Below, piece by piece: positions 50,647 through 58,867 of a stretch of 64,000 nucleotides of DNA. Under the pieces are notes generated by a model. The model was not told the origin of the DNA. It did no database searches and saw nothing but the letters and a program-made list of their open reading frames with translations. The stretch's first letter is position 1. Each line of letters begins with the position of its first letter. The position numbers and the translations under genes were made by a program. The stretch is from assembly GCF_029080175.1 (NCBI RefSeq), contig NZ_JARFJC010000013.1; one strand, 5' to 3'. This DNA comes from Luteipulveratus flavus. Lineage in GTDB: Bacteria > Actinomycetota > Actinomycetes > Actinomycetales > Dermatophilaceae.

Positions 50647-50707
50647 GCCGAGTGCGCGTGTCCTGCGTGATTCCGCGTGGAAAATCAGCAGGACACGCGC
50701 ATTCGGC
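50647..50707. terminator. Long palindrome between MMPL and PhoX genes (bidirectional terminator)
   Basis: GCCGAGTGCGCGTGTCCTGC pairs with GCAGGACACGCGCATTCGGC with a single mismatch around a 21-nt loop. It lies between convergent genes ending at 50612 and 50775. Its length also allows it to be a repetitive palindromic element. Confidence 0.65.
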
Positions 50708-50774
50708 CGGCGGGGCGGGCGGGCCGGCGGGGCGGGCGGCGGTCCGGCAGGGGCTGGGATGAGACCGAGGAGGC

Positions 50775-52136
50775 TCAGCTGTGCCGGCGCCAGGGACCGG
50801 TCACCGCGAACGTGGTCCCCGGCGTGTAGACGTTGAAGAACAGCGTCCGCCCGTCCTGGGAGAACGAGACGCCGGACAGCTCGCCGGTCTCACCCGGCGA
50901 CAGCTCCTGCCGGTTCCGCGCGAACGTGAACGGCTCGCCGTCCCGGGTCGTGCCGAGCAGGTAGTTCTCGCCGCTGGAGTCCTCGCACATCATCAGTCCG
51001 CCGTACGGCGACATGCAGATGTTGTCCGGGCACTCGTACGTGTCGTCGGCGTCGGTGCCGTTGAAGATGATCTCGAGGGTGAGCGTGCGCCGCCGGGGGT
51101 CGTACTTCCACACCTGCCCGTCGTGCGTGGCCGCCGAGCCGTCCTTCGGGCGGGCGAACGACGACACGAAGTAGACGCACCCGTCGGCATCGCCCCACCA
51201 GCAGCCCTCGAGCTTCTGACCGCGCACGATCGGCTTGGCGTACTCCTGGGCGCGGACCGGCGTGGTGGCGGCGGTCGGGTCCGGGACGTCGAACCACTGC
51301 ACGTTCGTGAACGTGGTGCCGGGCTCGCGGACCAGCGACATGTCGGTCAGTCCCGGCGCGTGCATCGCCTGGAGTGTGCCGCCGGCGCGCAGGCTGCCGT
51401 GCCCGGCCAGCGGCTTCTTCGGCAGGAAGCGGTAGAACGAGCCCAGCGGCGCACCCGAGAAGGCGTCCTCGGTCTCGTACACCACGCCGTTGGACGGGTC
51501 GACGGCCACCGCCTCGTGCATGAAGCGTCCCATCGCGGTCAGCGGGACGGGGTCGGCGTTGCGCCTGTTGTCGTACGGGTCGACCTCGAAGATCCAGCCG
51601 TGGTCCTTGGTGTAGCCGTTGGTACCCGCCCGGCCCTCGGTCTCCTCGCAGGTCAGCCAGGTCCGCCAGGGCGTGTGGCCACCGGAGCAGTTGATCGCGG
51701 TGCCGCCGAGACTGACGTACTCCTCGCGGGTCCGCAGCGCCGGGTCGAGCACCAGGTTGGTGGTGCCGCCTCCCGCGCCGGGGTCGTAGGTGGTGGCGAG
51801 GCCCGCCGTCGGCACGGTGTTGGTGGCGTCGGGATAGTTCTCGTGGTTGCGGACCAGATGGGTGTACTGCCGCGAGCCGGCGAAGCTGCCCATGCCGTCA
51901 TGGCTGCCCGGGACGCGACCTTGGCCCGACAGCAACCGGTCACCCTCTCGGGACAGGATGCGGTACTTGAAGCCACGCGGCAGGTCCAGGATCCCGGCGG
52001 GGTCCGGGAGCAGCGGTCCGTAGCCGGTCCTCGGCCCTGGACGGACGGTGTGGAGCGCCTCCGCACGGCCGGTCAGGGCGAGCGAGAGGCCGGCGGCGCC
52101 GGTGCTGACGAGGAAGGTGCGACGGGACAGAGACAT
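50775..52136 (-). CDS. PhoX-type (DUF839) phosphatase-like protein, Tat-exported
   Basis: A 453-residue exported protein of the PhoX/DUF839 family. The Tat signal SRRTFLVSTGAAGLSLALTG begins at residue 4. Conserved segments include NHENYPDATNTVP, GGTAINCSGGHTPWRTWLTC, MGRFMHEAVAVDPSNGVVYE and ENICMSPYGG-like DNICMSPYGGLMMCEDSS, which in PhoX contribute Ca/Fe ligands. It is probably a phosphomonoesterase for phosphate scavenging, though some DUF839 members lack known activity. Its promoter region is unremarkable and it converges on the MMPL gene. Confidence 0.88.
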   Translation of the reverse strand: MSLSRRTFLVSTGAAGLSLALTGRAEALHTVRPGPRTGYGPLLPDPAGILDLPRGFKYRILSREGDRLLSGQGRVPGSHDGMGSFAGSRQYTHLVRNHENYPDATNTVPTAGLATTYDPGAGGGTTNLVLDPALRTREEYVSLGGTAINCSGGHTPWRTWLTCEETEGRAGTNGYTKDHGWIFEVDPYDNRRNADPVPLTAMGRFMHEAVAVDPSNGVVYETEDAFSGAPLGSFYRFLPKKPLAGHGSLRAGGTLQAMHAPGLTDMSLVREPGTTFTNVQWFDVPDPTAATTPVRAQEYAKPIVRGQKLEGCWWGDADGCVYFVSSFARPKDGSAATHDGQVWKYDPRRRTLTLEIIFNGTDADDTYECPDNICMSPYGGLMMCEDSSGENYLLGTTRDGEPFTFARNRQELSPGETGELSGVSFSQDGRTLFFNVYTPGTTFAVTGPWRRHS

Positions 52137-52263
52137 CGGTGGCTCCTCCGGTTGCCCGAGGCCGGGGCACGGCCGCGGTCGGATCTGCCGACCGTAACGG
52201 AGTGATCCGTCCGGATGGGTGAGTCCGCGGAACCCGACTCTTGGAGCAGTATCGGCCCGTACG

Positions 52264-52313
52264 ACAGCGGCGGCGGGGCACCCCCGCCAGATGGGGTGCC
52301 CCGCCGCCGCTGT
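52264..52313 (-). terminator. Strong 21-bp hairpin terminator after fadE5
   Basis: A perfect 21-bp stem beginning ACAGCGGCGGCGGGG on the left arm, with an 8-nt loop CGCCAGAT, 22 bp past the end of the minus-strand acyl-CoA dehydrogenase gene. It may also serve as a barrier toward the PhoX promoter. Confidence 0.85.
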
Positions 52314-52334
52314 CCTACGCGACCGACCGGTCGA

Positions 52335-54188
52335 TCAGAAGGCCGACTCGTCGAGCTCCATCAGCTCGAGGTTGACGCCTTCGGCGATCGCACGGTCGGA
52401 CGCCAGGCGCGGCAGCACGGTCTGGGCGAAGAACTTCGCCGCGGCGACCTTGCCGGTGTAGAACGCCTGGTCCTTGCCCGCGTCACCCGCGTCGAGGCGG
52501 GCCTGGGCGACCTCGGCCTGACGCAGCAGCAGCCAGCCGATGACGACGTCGCCGGCGGCCAGCAGGAGCCGTACCGAGTTGAGGCCGACCTTGTAGGCCT
52601 CCTTCGGCTGCTCCAGCGCGCCGAACGCGTGGTTGCCCATGACCTCCAGGATCGCCTGCAGGTTGGCGACCGCCTGGCCGAGCAGCTCGCGCTCGCCGGC
52701 GATCTTGTCGTCGCTGCCGCCGCCCTTGACGGTCTCGGCGATCTGCTGCGCGAGCCAGCCGATGGCCTGGCCCTGGTCCTTGATGATCTTGCGGAAGAAG
52801 AAGTCCAGGGACTGGATCGCGGTCGTGCCCTCGTACAGCGTGTCGATCTTGGCGTCACGCACGTACTGCTCCATCGGGTACTCCTGCAGGAAGCCGGAGC
52901 CGCCGAACGTCTGCAGCGACTCGGTGCCGAGCAGCACCCAGGCGCGCTCGGAGCCGACGCCCTTGACGATGGGCAGCAGCAGGTCGTTGACCCGGTTGGC
53001 CAGCGCGGCCGGCGAGTCGTTCGGGATGGTCTCGACGCCGGTCTTCAGCTGCTCGGCGTCGACGGTGTCCTGCTGGGTCGCGGTGAAGACCACCAGCGCG
53101 CGCAGACCCTCGGCGTACGCCTTCTGCGTCATCAGCGAACGACGCACGTCCGGGTGGTGGGTGATGGTGACGCGCGGCGCGTCCTTGGCCGGGGTCGTCA
53201 TGTCGGCGCCCTGCACGCGCTCCTTGGCGTACTCCAGCGCGTTCAGGTAGCCGCTGGACAGCGTCGCGATGGCCTTCGAGCCGACGAGCATCCGGGCGTG
53301 CTCGATGACGCGGAACATCTGGGCGATGCCGTCGTGCTTGTCGCCGAACAGGGTGCCGACGGCCGGCTCCTGGTCGCCGAAGGTGACCTCGCAGGTCGTG
53401 GAGACCTTCAGGCCCATCTTGTGCTCGACGTTGGTGACGTACGCGCCGTTGCGCTCGCCGAGCTCACCGGTCTCGAGGTCGACGTGGAACTTCGGGACGA
53501 TGAAGAGCGACAGGCCCTTGGTGCCGGGGCCGGCGCCCTCGGGGCGGGCCAGCACGAAGTGGATGACGTTGTCGACCATGTCGGACTCGGCCGAGGTGAT
53601 GAAGCGCTTGACGCCCTGGACGTTCCAGGTGCCGTCGTCGTTCTGCGCGGCCTTGGTGCGGCCGGCGCCGACGTCCGAACCGGCGTCCGGCTCGGTCAGC
53701 ACCATCGTGCAGTGCCAGCCCTTCTCGACGATCCACTTCGCGAGCTTCTTCTGCTCGTCGTTGCCGAGCACGTACAGCAGCTTGGCGAAGGAGTAGGAGG
53801 CGGCGTACATCGCGATCGCCGGGTTCGCGCCGAGGACCATCTCGTTCATGGCCCACTTCAGCGACGGCGGGACGACGGTGCCGTCCAGCTCGGCCGGGAC
53901 GTCGACGTTCCAGAAGCCGGACTCCTGGTAGGCGGCGTAGCTCTTCTTGAAGCTCTCCGGGACCGCGACGCTCTTGGTCTGCGGGTCGTACACGGGCGGG
54001 TTGCGGTCCGCGTCGTCGAAGGAGGCGGCCAGCTCGGTCTCGGCCAGCTCGGCGACGCCCTTCAGCATGTCGCGCGCGGTCTCGACGTCCACGTCCTCGT
54101 ACGGACCCCGGCCGAGGACCTCACCGCGGCCGAAGACCTCGAACAGGTTGAACTCGAGGTCGCGAACGTTGCTCTTGTAGTGACCCAT
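52335..54188 (-). CDS. fadE5: Acyl-CoA dehydrogenase, FadE5-like
   Basis: A flavoprotein that introduces the 2,3-double bond in acyl-CoA during beta-oxidation. The 617-residue protein has the length and N terminus (GHYKSNVRDLEFNLFEVFG) of mycobacterial FadE5. FAD/acyl-binding segments include WHCTMVLTEPDAGSDVGAG and VQGVKRFITSAESDM, the catalytic Glu is in DTLYEGTTAIQSLDF, and a C-terminal extension of about 150 residues is typical of this subfamily. Two palindromic operators lie 79-115 bp upstream of the ATG, and a strong terminator follows, so it is a monocistronic, regulated gene. Confidence 0.93.
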   Translation of the reverse strand: MGHYKSNVRDLEFNLFEVFGRGEVLGRGPYEDVDVETARDMLKGVAELAETELAASFDDADRNPPVYDPQTKSVAVPESFKKSYAAYQESGFWNVDVPAELDGTVVPPSLKWAMNEMVLGANPAIAMYAASYSFAKLLYVLGNDEQKKLAKWIVEKGWHCTMVLTEPDAGSDVGAGRTKAAQNDDGTWNVQGVKRFITSAESDMVDNVIHFVLARPEGAGPGTKGLSLFIVPKFHVDLETGELGERNGAYVTNVEHKMGLKVSTTCEVTFGDQEPAVGTLFGDKHDGIAQMFRVIEHARMLVGSKAIATLSSGYLNALEYAKERVQGADMTTPAKDAPRVTITHHPDVRRSLMTQKAYAEGLRALVVFTATQQDTVDAEQLKTGVETIPNDSPAALANRVNDLLLPIVKGVGSERAWVLLGTESLQTFGGSGFLQEYPMEQYVRDAKIDTLYEGTTAIQSLDFFFRKIIKDQGQAIGWLAQQIAETVKGGGSDDKIAGERELLGQAVANLQAILEVMGNHAFGALEQPKEAYKVGLNSVRLLLAAGDVVIGWLLLRQAEVAQARLDAGDAGKDQAFYTGKVAAAKFFAQTVLPRLASDRAIAEGVNLELMELDESAF

Positions 54189-54266
54189 GCTGGCCCCTTC
54201 TCTGACTGATAGGACGCCGTGCCGGCCCGTGCCCGATCGATCGGGTGGCGGACTCGCCCACGTAAG

Positions 54267-54280
54267 TTACTCGCTAGTAA
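54267..54280. promoter_or_regulatory. Operator palindrome 1 upstream of fadE5
   Basis: TTACTCGCTAGTAA is a perfect 5-4-5 inverted repeat in unusually AT-rich sequence. It resembles sites bound by TetR-family acyl-CoA regulators. Its centre is 23 bp from that of the second palindrome, about two helical turns. Confidence 0.7.
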
Positions 54281-54289
54281 TCCATTGTC

Positions 54290-54303
54290 CTACTGATGAG
54301 TAG
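54290..54303. promoter_or_regulatory. Operator palindrome 2 upstream of fadE5
   Basis: CTACTGATGAGTAG is a perfect 5-4-5 inverted repeat sharing the TACT-N4-AGTA core with palindrome 1. It lies 102-115 bp upstream of the fadE5 ATG and 45 bp past the amidase stop. Confidence 0.7.
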
Positions 54304-54347
54304 CAAACGCAACGTCCCGCGAAGTTCCGGCGCAGTAGCGGTGCGGC

Positions 54348-55751
54348 TCAGCGGTCGTGGGCGCGCCAGTCAACGCGCACGGCGGCAGGTCGGTGCGCCT
54401 CGTACCAGCGGGCCGCCCGGAGGACGCCGGCGTCGTCGAACCGCCGCCCGATGAGCTGGACGCCGACGGTCCGGCCGTCCGTCGTGAATCCGGCGTTGAC
54501 GGTGGCGGCGGGCTGGCCGGACAGGTTGTACGGCGCGGTGAAGCCGATGTGCGCCATGCCCTGGTCGGTCTCGCCCCACGGCATCGGCCACTCGGCGGGG
54601 AAAGCGGCCATCGGCGCGACCGGCGAGAGCACCAGGTCGTACGGCTGGGTCGCGGCGACCGTGCGGGCGCGGATCGTGTTGATGGCGGTGTAGCACTCCA
54701 TCAGCCGCAGACCGCTCACGTCGCGCGCCGCCGTCACCCAGCGCACGATGAACGGCAGCACGCGCGCCTGCGCCTGTGGGTCGAGCGCGACGAGGTCGGC
54801 GTACGAGCGCACCCGCCAGAACGTGTCGAGCGCGTCGAGCAGCTCGGGTGACATCCACGGCTCGAGGGGTACGACCTCGGCGCCGGCCTCGGAGAAGACG
54901 GTGGCCGCCGCCTCGACGGTGCGGCGCACCTCCGGGTCCACGGGGAGGCCGCACCCGGCGTCCAGGAGCAGACCGACGCGGAGGCCGCGTGGCTCGAAAG
55001 ACGTTTCTTCCCAGTCGATCTCGGTAGCTGGCAGACTCGCCCAGTCTCGCGGGTCGGGCTGGGCGATGACCCGCATGAGCAACGCGATGTCCTCGACGGA
55101 ACGAGCGAGGGGGCCGGCCACCCGCCCGAGGTACGGCGTGTCGAGGGGTACGCGGCCGTCCGACGGCTTGAGCGTGGCCAGACCGAGCCAGGTGCCGGGC
55201 AAGCGGATCGAACCGCCGATGTCCGTACCGACGTGGAGCGGCCCGTACCCGCCGGCGGCCGCCGCTCCCGCGCCCGAGCTGGAGCCTCCGGTCGTGAGGG
55301 TCGGGTCCAGCGGGCTGCGGGAGATGCCGTGCAGGCTGGACACGCCGGAGGAGAGCATTCCCCAGTCGGGCATCACGGTGGACCCGAGGACGACCGCGCC
55401 GGCCCCGAGTACCCGTTCGGTGATCGGCGCATCCCGCGTGGGGAGGACGGCCGGAGAGCCGGCGTTCCCGGCGCGGAGCGGGATGCCGCGGCGAGCGACG
55501 TTCTCCTTCACCGTGATCGGGACACCGTCGAGCGGACCGATCGGTGCGGAGCGGACCCACCGTTCGGTCGATGCTGCGGCCTGGCGCTCCGACGTCTCGG
55601 CGGAGTCCTGGGCGAGCGCGTTGAGGACCGGTTCGCGTCGTTCGACGACCGCCCGCACGGCGCGATGGACCTCGGTCGGGGAGAAGTCACCCCGTGCGTA
55701 CCCGGTGATCAGCTGGGTGGCGCTGCGCCACGCGAGGTCCTCGTCCGCCAT
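54348..55751 (-). CDS. Amidase (amidase-signature family)
   Basis: A hydrolase of carboxylic amides with the Ser-cisSer-Lys triad, 467 residues. The Lys is in ITVKENVARRGIP (about 81), and the glycine/serine signature is TTGGSSSGAGAAAAGGYGPL, with the nucleophile in DIGGSIRLPGTWLG. It resembles 6-aminohexanoate-cyclic-dimer hydrolase and other general amidases, so the natural substrate is uncertain. ATG 55751 is preceded by CAGGAT at 6 nt, the window's leaderless pattern. It lies upstream of fadE5 on the same strand, with the operators between. Confidence 0.9.
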   Translation of the reverse strand: MADEDLAWRSATQLITGYARGDFSPTEVHRAVRAVVERREPVLNALAQDSAETSERQAAASTERWVRSAPIGPLDGVPITVKENVARRGIPLRAGNAGSPAVLPTRDAPITERVLGAGAVVLGSTVMPDWGMLSSGVSSLHGISRSPLDPTLTTGGSSSGAGAAAAGGYGPLHVGTDIGGSIRLPGTWLGLATLKPSDGRVPLDTPYLGRVAGPLARSVEDIALLMRVIAQPDPRDWASLPATEIDWEETSFEPRGLRVGLLLDAGCGLPVDPEVRRTVEAAATVFSEAGAEVVPLEPWMSPELLDALDTFWRVRSYADLVALDPQAQARVLPFIVRWVTAARDVSGLRLMECYTAINTIRARTVAATQPYDLVLSPVAPMAAFPAEWPMPWGETDQGMAHIGFTAPYNLSGQPAATVNAGFTTDGRTVGVQLIGRRFDDAGVLRAARWYEAHRPAAVRVDWRAHDR

Positions 55752-55757
55752 CCGCTC

Positions 55758-55763
55758 ATCCTG
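55758..55763 (-). promoter_or_regulatory. -10 box (CAGGAT) of a possible leaderless transcript
   Basis: Read on the minus strand, CAGGAT lies 6 nt before the amidase ATG at 55751, with no ribosome-binding site. Confidence 0.4.
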
Positions 55764-55855
55764 CCCCGGTACGCCGACCGACTCGCGCGACCGGCCGGAC
55801 AGCGCGAAGCGGGGCCGCCCGACGGCGGCCCCGCTCCCTGGTGATCGACGGCGGC

Positions 55856-57106
55856 TCAGCGCTGGTCGTCGCGCCGGAGCCGGTCGCGCCAGGACCGGCC
55901 CTGCTTCTCCTCGTCGGTGGCGTCGGTCTCCCACGCCGGGCGGTCCGCGTCCGTCCCCCGCTCGCCGGCGACGTGCTGACCGGGCTCACCCTGGACGTGC
56001 TGACCGGGCTCACCCTCGAGGTCCTGGCCCGGCCGGCCGGTGGCGCCCTGGTCCGGAGTCACGTCTCCCCGATCGGTCTCGGGGAGGCGGGCGGCGGGCT
56101 GGCCGTCGCCCTGAGCCGCGACACCGGGCCGGTCCTCGCCTGCCGGGGCAGGCACGGCGCCGGCCTGGTCACGACCTGCTGCCGCACCGGACGGCACGCC
56201 GCTCTGCTGGCCCCCGCGCGCGAAGTCCTGTGCGCGCGGGACGTCGTCCGACTGGTCGACACCGTGCCGACCCGCCTGCTCGTCGCTGTAGCTGGCGTGC
56301 GAGCCGGACGTCGCACCGGCCCGATCGCTGTCGGGCGCGGTGTGCGTGGGAGGTACGGCGCCGCCCGGCTGGTCGTGACCCAGGTCCTGGTCGCGAGCCG
56401 GGGGCATCGCGCCGGTGGGACGACCGGCATCGTCCAGATCACGGCCGTGGCCCGAGTGCGTCGGAGGGACCGGACCGCCCTGCTGGTCCTGGCCAATCCG
56501 GTCGCGTCCGAGGCTGTCGTCCTGACCGACGCGGTCGTGTCCGAGTCCACCCTGGCGGGTGTCGTCCTGGCCGATGCGGTCGTGATCCGCGGATCCCGGC
56601 GCAGCGGCGACCGGCGGGACCTGCTGGCGCGCCGATCCGTCATGAGAGGCGCGGTCCGACGCCGCACGTGCTGTGGTGCCGTCCGTGTCGGCGGCGTGCC
56701 GGCCGCGGTCACCCTCGACCCGGCCGTCCTGCCCGTCCAAGCGACGGCCGTCGGCGTCGGTGTCGACGTCGGGGTCGACACGGTCCGCCTCACGCAGCTG
56801 GTCGTGGTAGGACGAACGCTCGGTGTCGGCCGCCTCCTGCCGGCGGGCGGCCTCGGACTCCAGCTTCTGGGCCTCGGCGTTCTTGCGGTCGGCCTCGGCG
56901 CGCGTCTCCCGGGCCTGCGCCGACGCGCGCTGGGCGTCGGCCTCCTTCTCCTGCACGGTGCGTGCCTGGCCCTGAGCCTGCTCGCGCAGGTCGGCGGCCT
57001 GGGCGCGGTGTGCGTCTGCACGCCGGCGTCGCATCATCGGCAGGATCAGCAGCACGAGCGCGATGAGCACGACTGCTGCGATGATCCACCACCAGATGGC
57101 GTCCAT
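55856..57106 (-). CDS. Single-pass membrane protein with coiled coil and repetitive disordered tail
   Basis: A 416-residue protein of unknown function. An N-terminal helix (DAIWWWIIAAVVLIALVLLI, about 2-21) anchors it, followed by a charged coiled coil (about 30-100, rich in A/E/R/Q). A long hydrophilic tail carries internal repeats: DRIGQDD-like units (three copies), GGPVPPTHS/GGAVPPTHT (two copies) and GEPGQHVQGEPGQHVAGE near the C terminus. AGAGGAAG precedes the ATG. Such tails suggest flexible spacing at the envelope. It is divergent from the peptide ABC operon. Confidence 0.75.
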   Translation of the reverse strand: MDAIWWWIIAAVVLIALVLLILPMMRRRRADAHRAQAADLREQAQGQARTVQEKEADAQRASAQARETRAEADRKNAEAQKLESEAARRQEAADTERSSYHDQLREADRVDPDVDTDADGRRLDGQDGRVEGDRGRHAADTDGTTARAASDRASHDGSARQQVPPVAAAPGSADHDRIGQDDTRQGGLGHDRVGQDDSLGRDRIGQDQQGGPVPPTHSGHGRDLDDAGRPTGAMPPARDQDLGHDQPGGAVPPTHTAPDSDRAGATSGSHASYSDEQAGRHGVDQSDDVPRAQDFARGGQQSGVPSGAAAGRDQAGAVPAPAGEDRPGVAAQGDGQPAARLPETDRGDVTPDQGATGRPGQDLEGEPGQHVQGEPGQHVAGERGTDADRPAWETDATDEEKQGRSWRDRLRRDDQR

Positions 57107-57318
57107 GGATCTTCCTCTCACTGGATGTGATCTGTGCCACCGAACCTAGCGGCGAAATCCCCGGACTGGCGGTGTTTCCCCCGCGTGCCGGACGGCCGGA
57201 TGTCCAGGAACGGCCCGCAGAAGACCAGTGGTGTGCTGCTGCGCGCCGGCTCGCGCGTACGCCATGCTGGATCCCTGATGCGACGTGTCGAGGCGTCGCC
57301 GCTGGATAAGGAGTGCCG

Positions 57319-58860
57319 ATGTCCCTGCGCCGTCCTCGTGTGCTGGTGTCCGTGGTCGGGTTCAGCCTGCTGGCGGGCTGCTCGGCCGGGTCGTCCTCCG
57401 AGGAGAGCTCCTCGGCGACCGCGGCACCGAGCTCCGGAGGCAGCGGCGCGCAGGGACCGAGCAACGACCCGATCAGCATTGGGCTCGTCGCGGAGCCCGC
57501 CAGCCTCGACTTCACCAAGAACGACGGCGCCGCCATCCCGCAGGCCGAGCTGGGCAACATCTACGAGACGCTGGTGAAGCAGGACCAGGACGGCAAGATC
57601 GTGCCCGGTCTCGCGACCAGGTGGACCGTCAGCCCGGACCGGAAGACGTACACGTTCGACCTGCCGGCGAACGCCACGTTCAGCACCGGCGCCAAGGTGA
57701 CCGGCGCGGACGTCGCGTACTCCATCGACCAGGTGAAGACGAAGTGGACCATCGGGCTCAAGGCGAAGATGGACCCGGTCAGCGCCGTCGACGCGACCAG
57801 CCCGACCCAGGTCAAGGTCACGCTCTCCAAGCCCAGCAACAGCTGGCTGTTCGACATGACCACCCGCGTCGGTGCGATCTTCCCGAAGTCGGGCGGCGAC
57901 CTGGCGAACAAGCCGGTCGGGTCGGGCCCGTACACCTTCACCCGGTGGAACCGCGGCGACTCCATCGTCCTGACCCGCAACGACAAGTACTGGGGGCAGA
58001 AGCCGCACTTCAAGACCGTGACGCTGAAGTACTTCAAGGACCCGACGGCCCTGAACAACGCGCTGCTGTCCGGGACGATCGACGTCGTCAGCACGCTGCA
58101 GGCACCGGAGGCGCTGTCCCAGTTCCCCACGAGCAAGTACCAGGTCATCGAGGGCACGACCAACGGCGAGGTCGTCCTGTCGATGAACAACTCGCGAGCA
58201 CCGTTCACCGACAAGCGAGTTCGTCAGGCCGTGCGGTACGCCATCGACCACAAGGGCCTGATCGACACCTGCTGGGCGGGCAAGGGGCAGCAGATCGGGT
58301 CGATGGTCCCGCCCACCGACCCGTGGTACGAGGACCTCACGAAGGTCACGCCGTACGACCAGGCGAAGGCCAAGTCGCTGCTGCAGCAGGCCGGCAAGGT
58401 CGGCGCCACCGTGCGCCTGCGGCTGCCGAACCTGCCGTACGCCACCGCCTGCGGGCCGGTGGTCAAGAGCATGCTCGAGCAGGTCGGTCTCAAGGTGAAG
58501 ATCGACACCCTGGAGTTCCCGGCAGCATGGCTGACGACCGTGTTCAAGAACGCCGACTACGACATGTCGATCATCGCTCACGTCGAACCTCGTGATCTGC
58601 CAACCGTTTTCGGCGATCCGACGTACTACACGAGGTACAACAACCCGCAGCTCGAGCCGTTGCTGGCCGCCGCCGACCAGGGCAGCGAGACCGACCAGGT
58701 CACGAACATGAAGAAGGCCGCCCGGCTGCTGGCCGACGACGCCGCGGCGGACTTCCTGTTCCTGCTCCCGAACCTGATGGTCGCCGACAAGGGCATCACG
58801 GGCTTGCCGAAGAACGCCATCACCGAGGGCTTCGACCTGGCCGCGCTCGGCCGCTCATGA
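57319..58860 (+). CDS. Peptide ABC transporter substrate-binding lipoprotein
   Basis: The extracytoplasmic binding protein (family 5, DppA/OppA-like) of a peptide uptake system, 513 residues. A lipoprotein signal (VVGFSLLAGC, Cys at about 21) and a Ser/Gly linker precede the fold. SBP_bac_5 features include GLVAEPASLDFTKNDGAAIP, GLATRWTVSPDRKTYTFDL and the late RQAVRYAIDHKGLIDTC. AAGGAG precedes ATG 57319. The first permease gene follows after 7 bp. Substrate range (dipeptide, oligopeptide or another solute) is not determined. Confidence 0.93.
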   Translation: MSLRRPRVLVSVVGFSLLAGCSAGSSSEESSSATAAPSSGGSGAQGPSNDPISIGLVAEPASLDFTKNDGAAIPQAELGNIYETLVKQDQDGKIVPGLATRWTVSPDRKTYTFDLPANATFSTGAKVTGADVAYSIDQVKTKWTIGLKAKMDPVSAVDATSPTQVKVTLSKPSNSWLFDMTTRVGAIFPKSGGDLANKPVGSGPYTFTRWNRGDSIVLTRNDKYWGQKPHFKTVTLKYFKDPTALNNALLSGTIDVVSTLQAPEALSQFPTSKYQVIEGTTNGEVVLSMNNSRAPFTDKRVRQAVRYAIDHKGLIDTCWAGKGQQIGSMVPPTDPWYEDLTKVTPYDQAKAKSLLQQAGKVGATVRLRLPNLPYATACGPVVKSMLEQVGLKVKIDTLEFPAAWLTTVFKNADYDMSIIAHVEPRDLPTVFGDPTYYTRYNNPQLEPLLAAADQGSETDQVTNMKKAARLLADDAAADFLFLLPNLMVADKGITGLPKNAITEGFDLAALGRS

Positions 58861-58867
58861 GCCCTGC

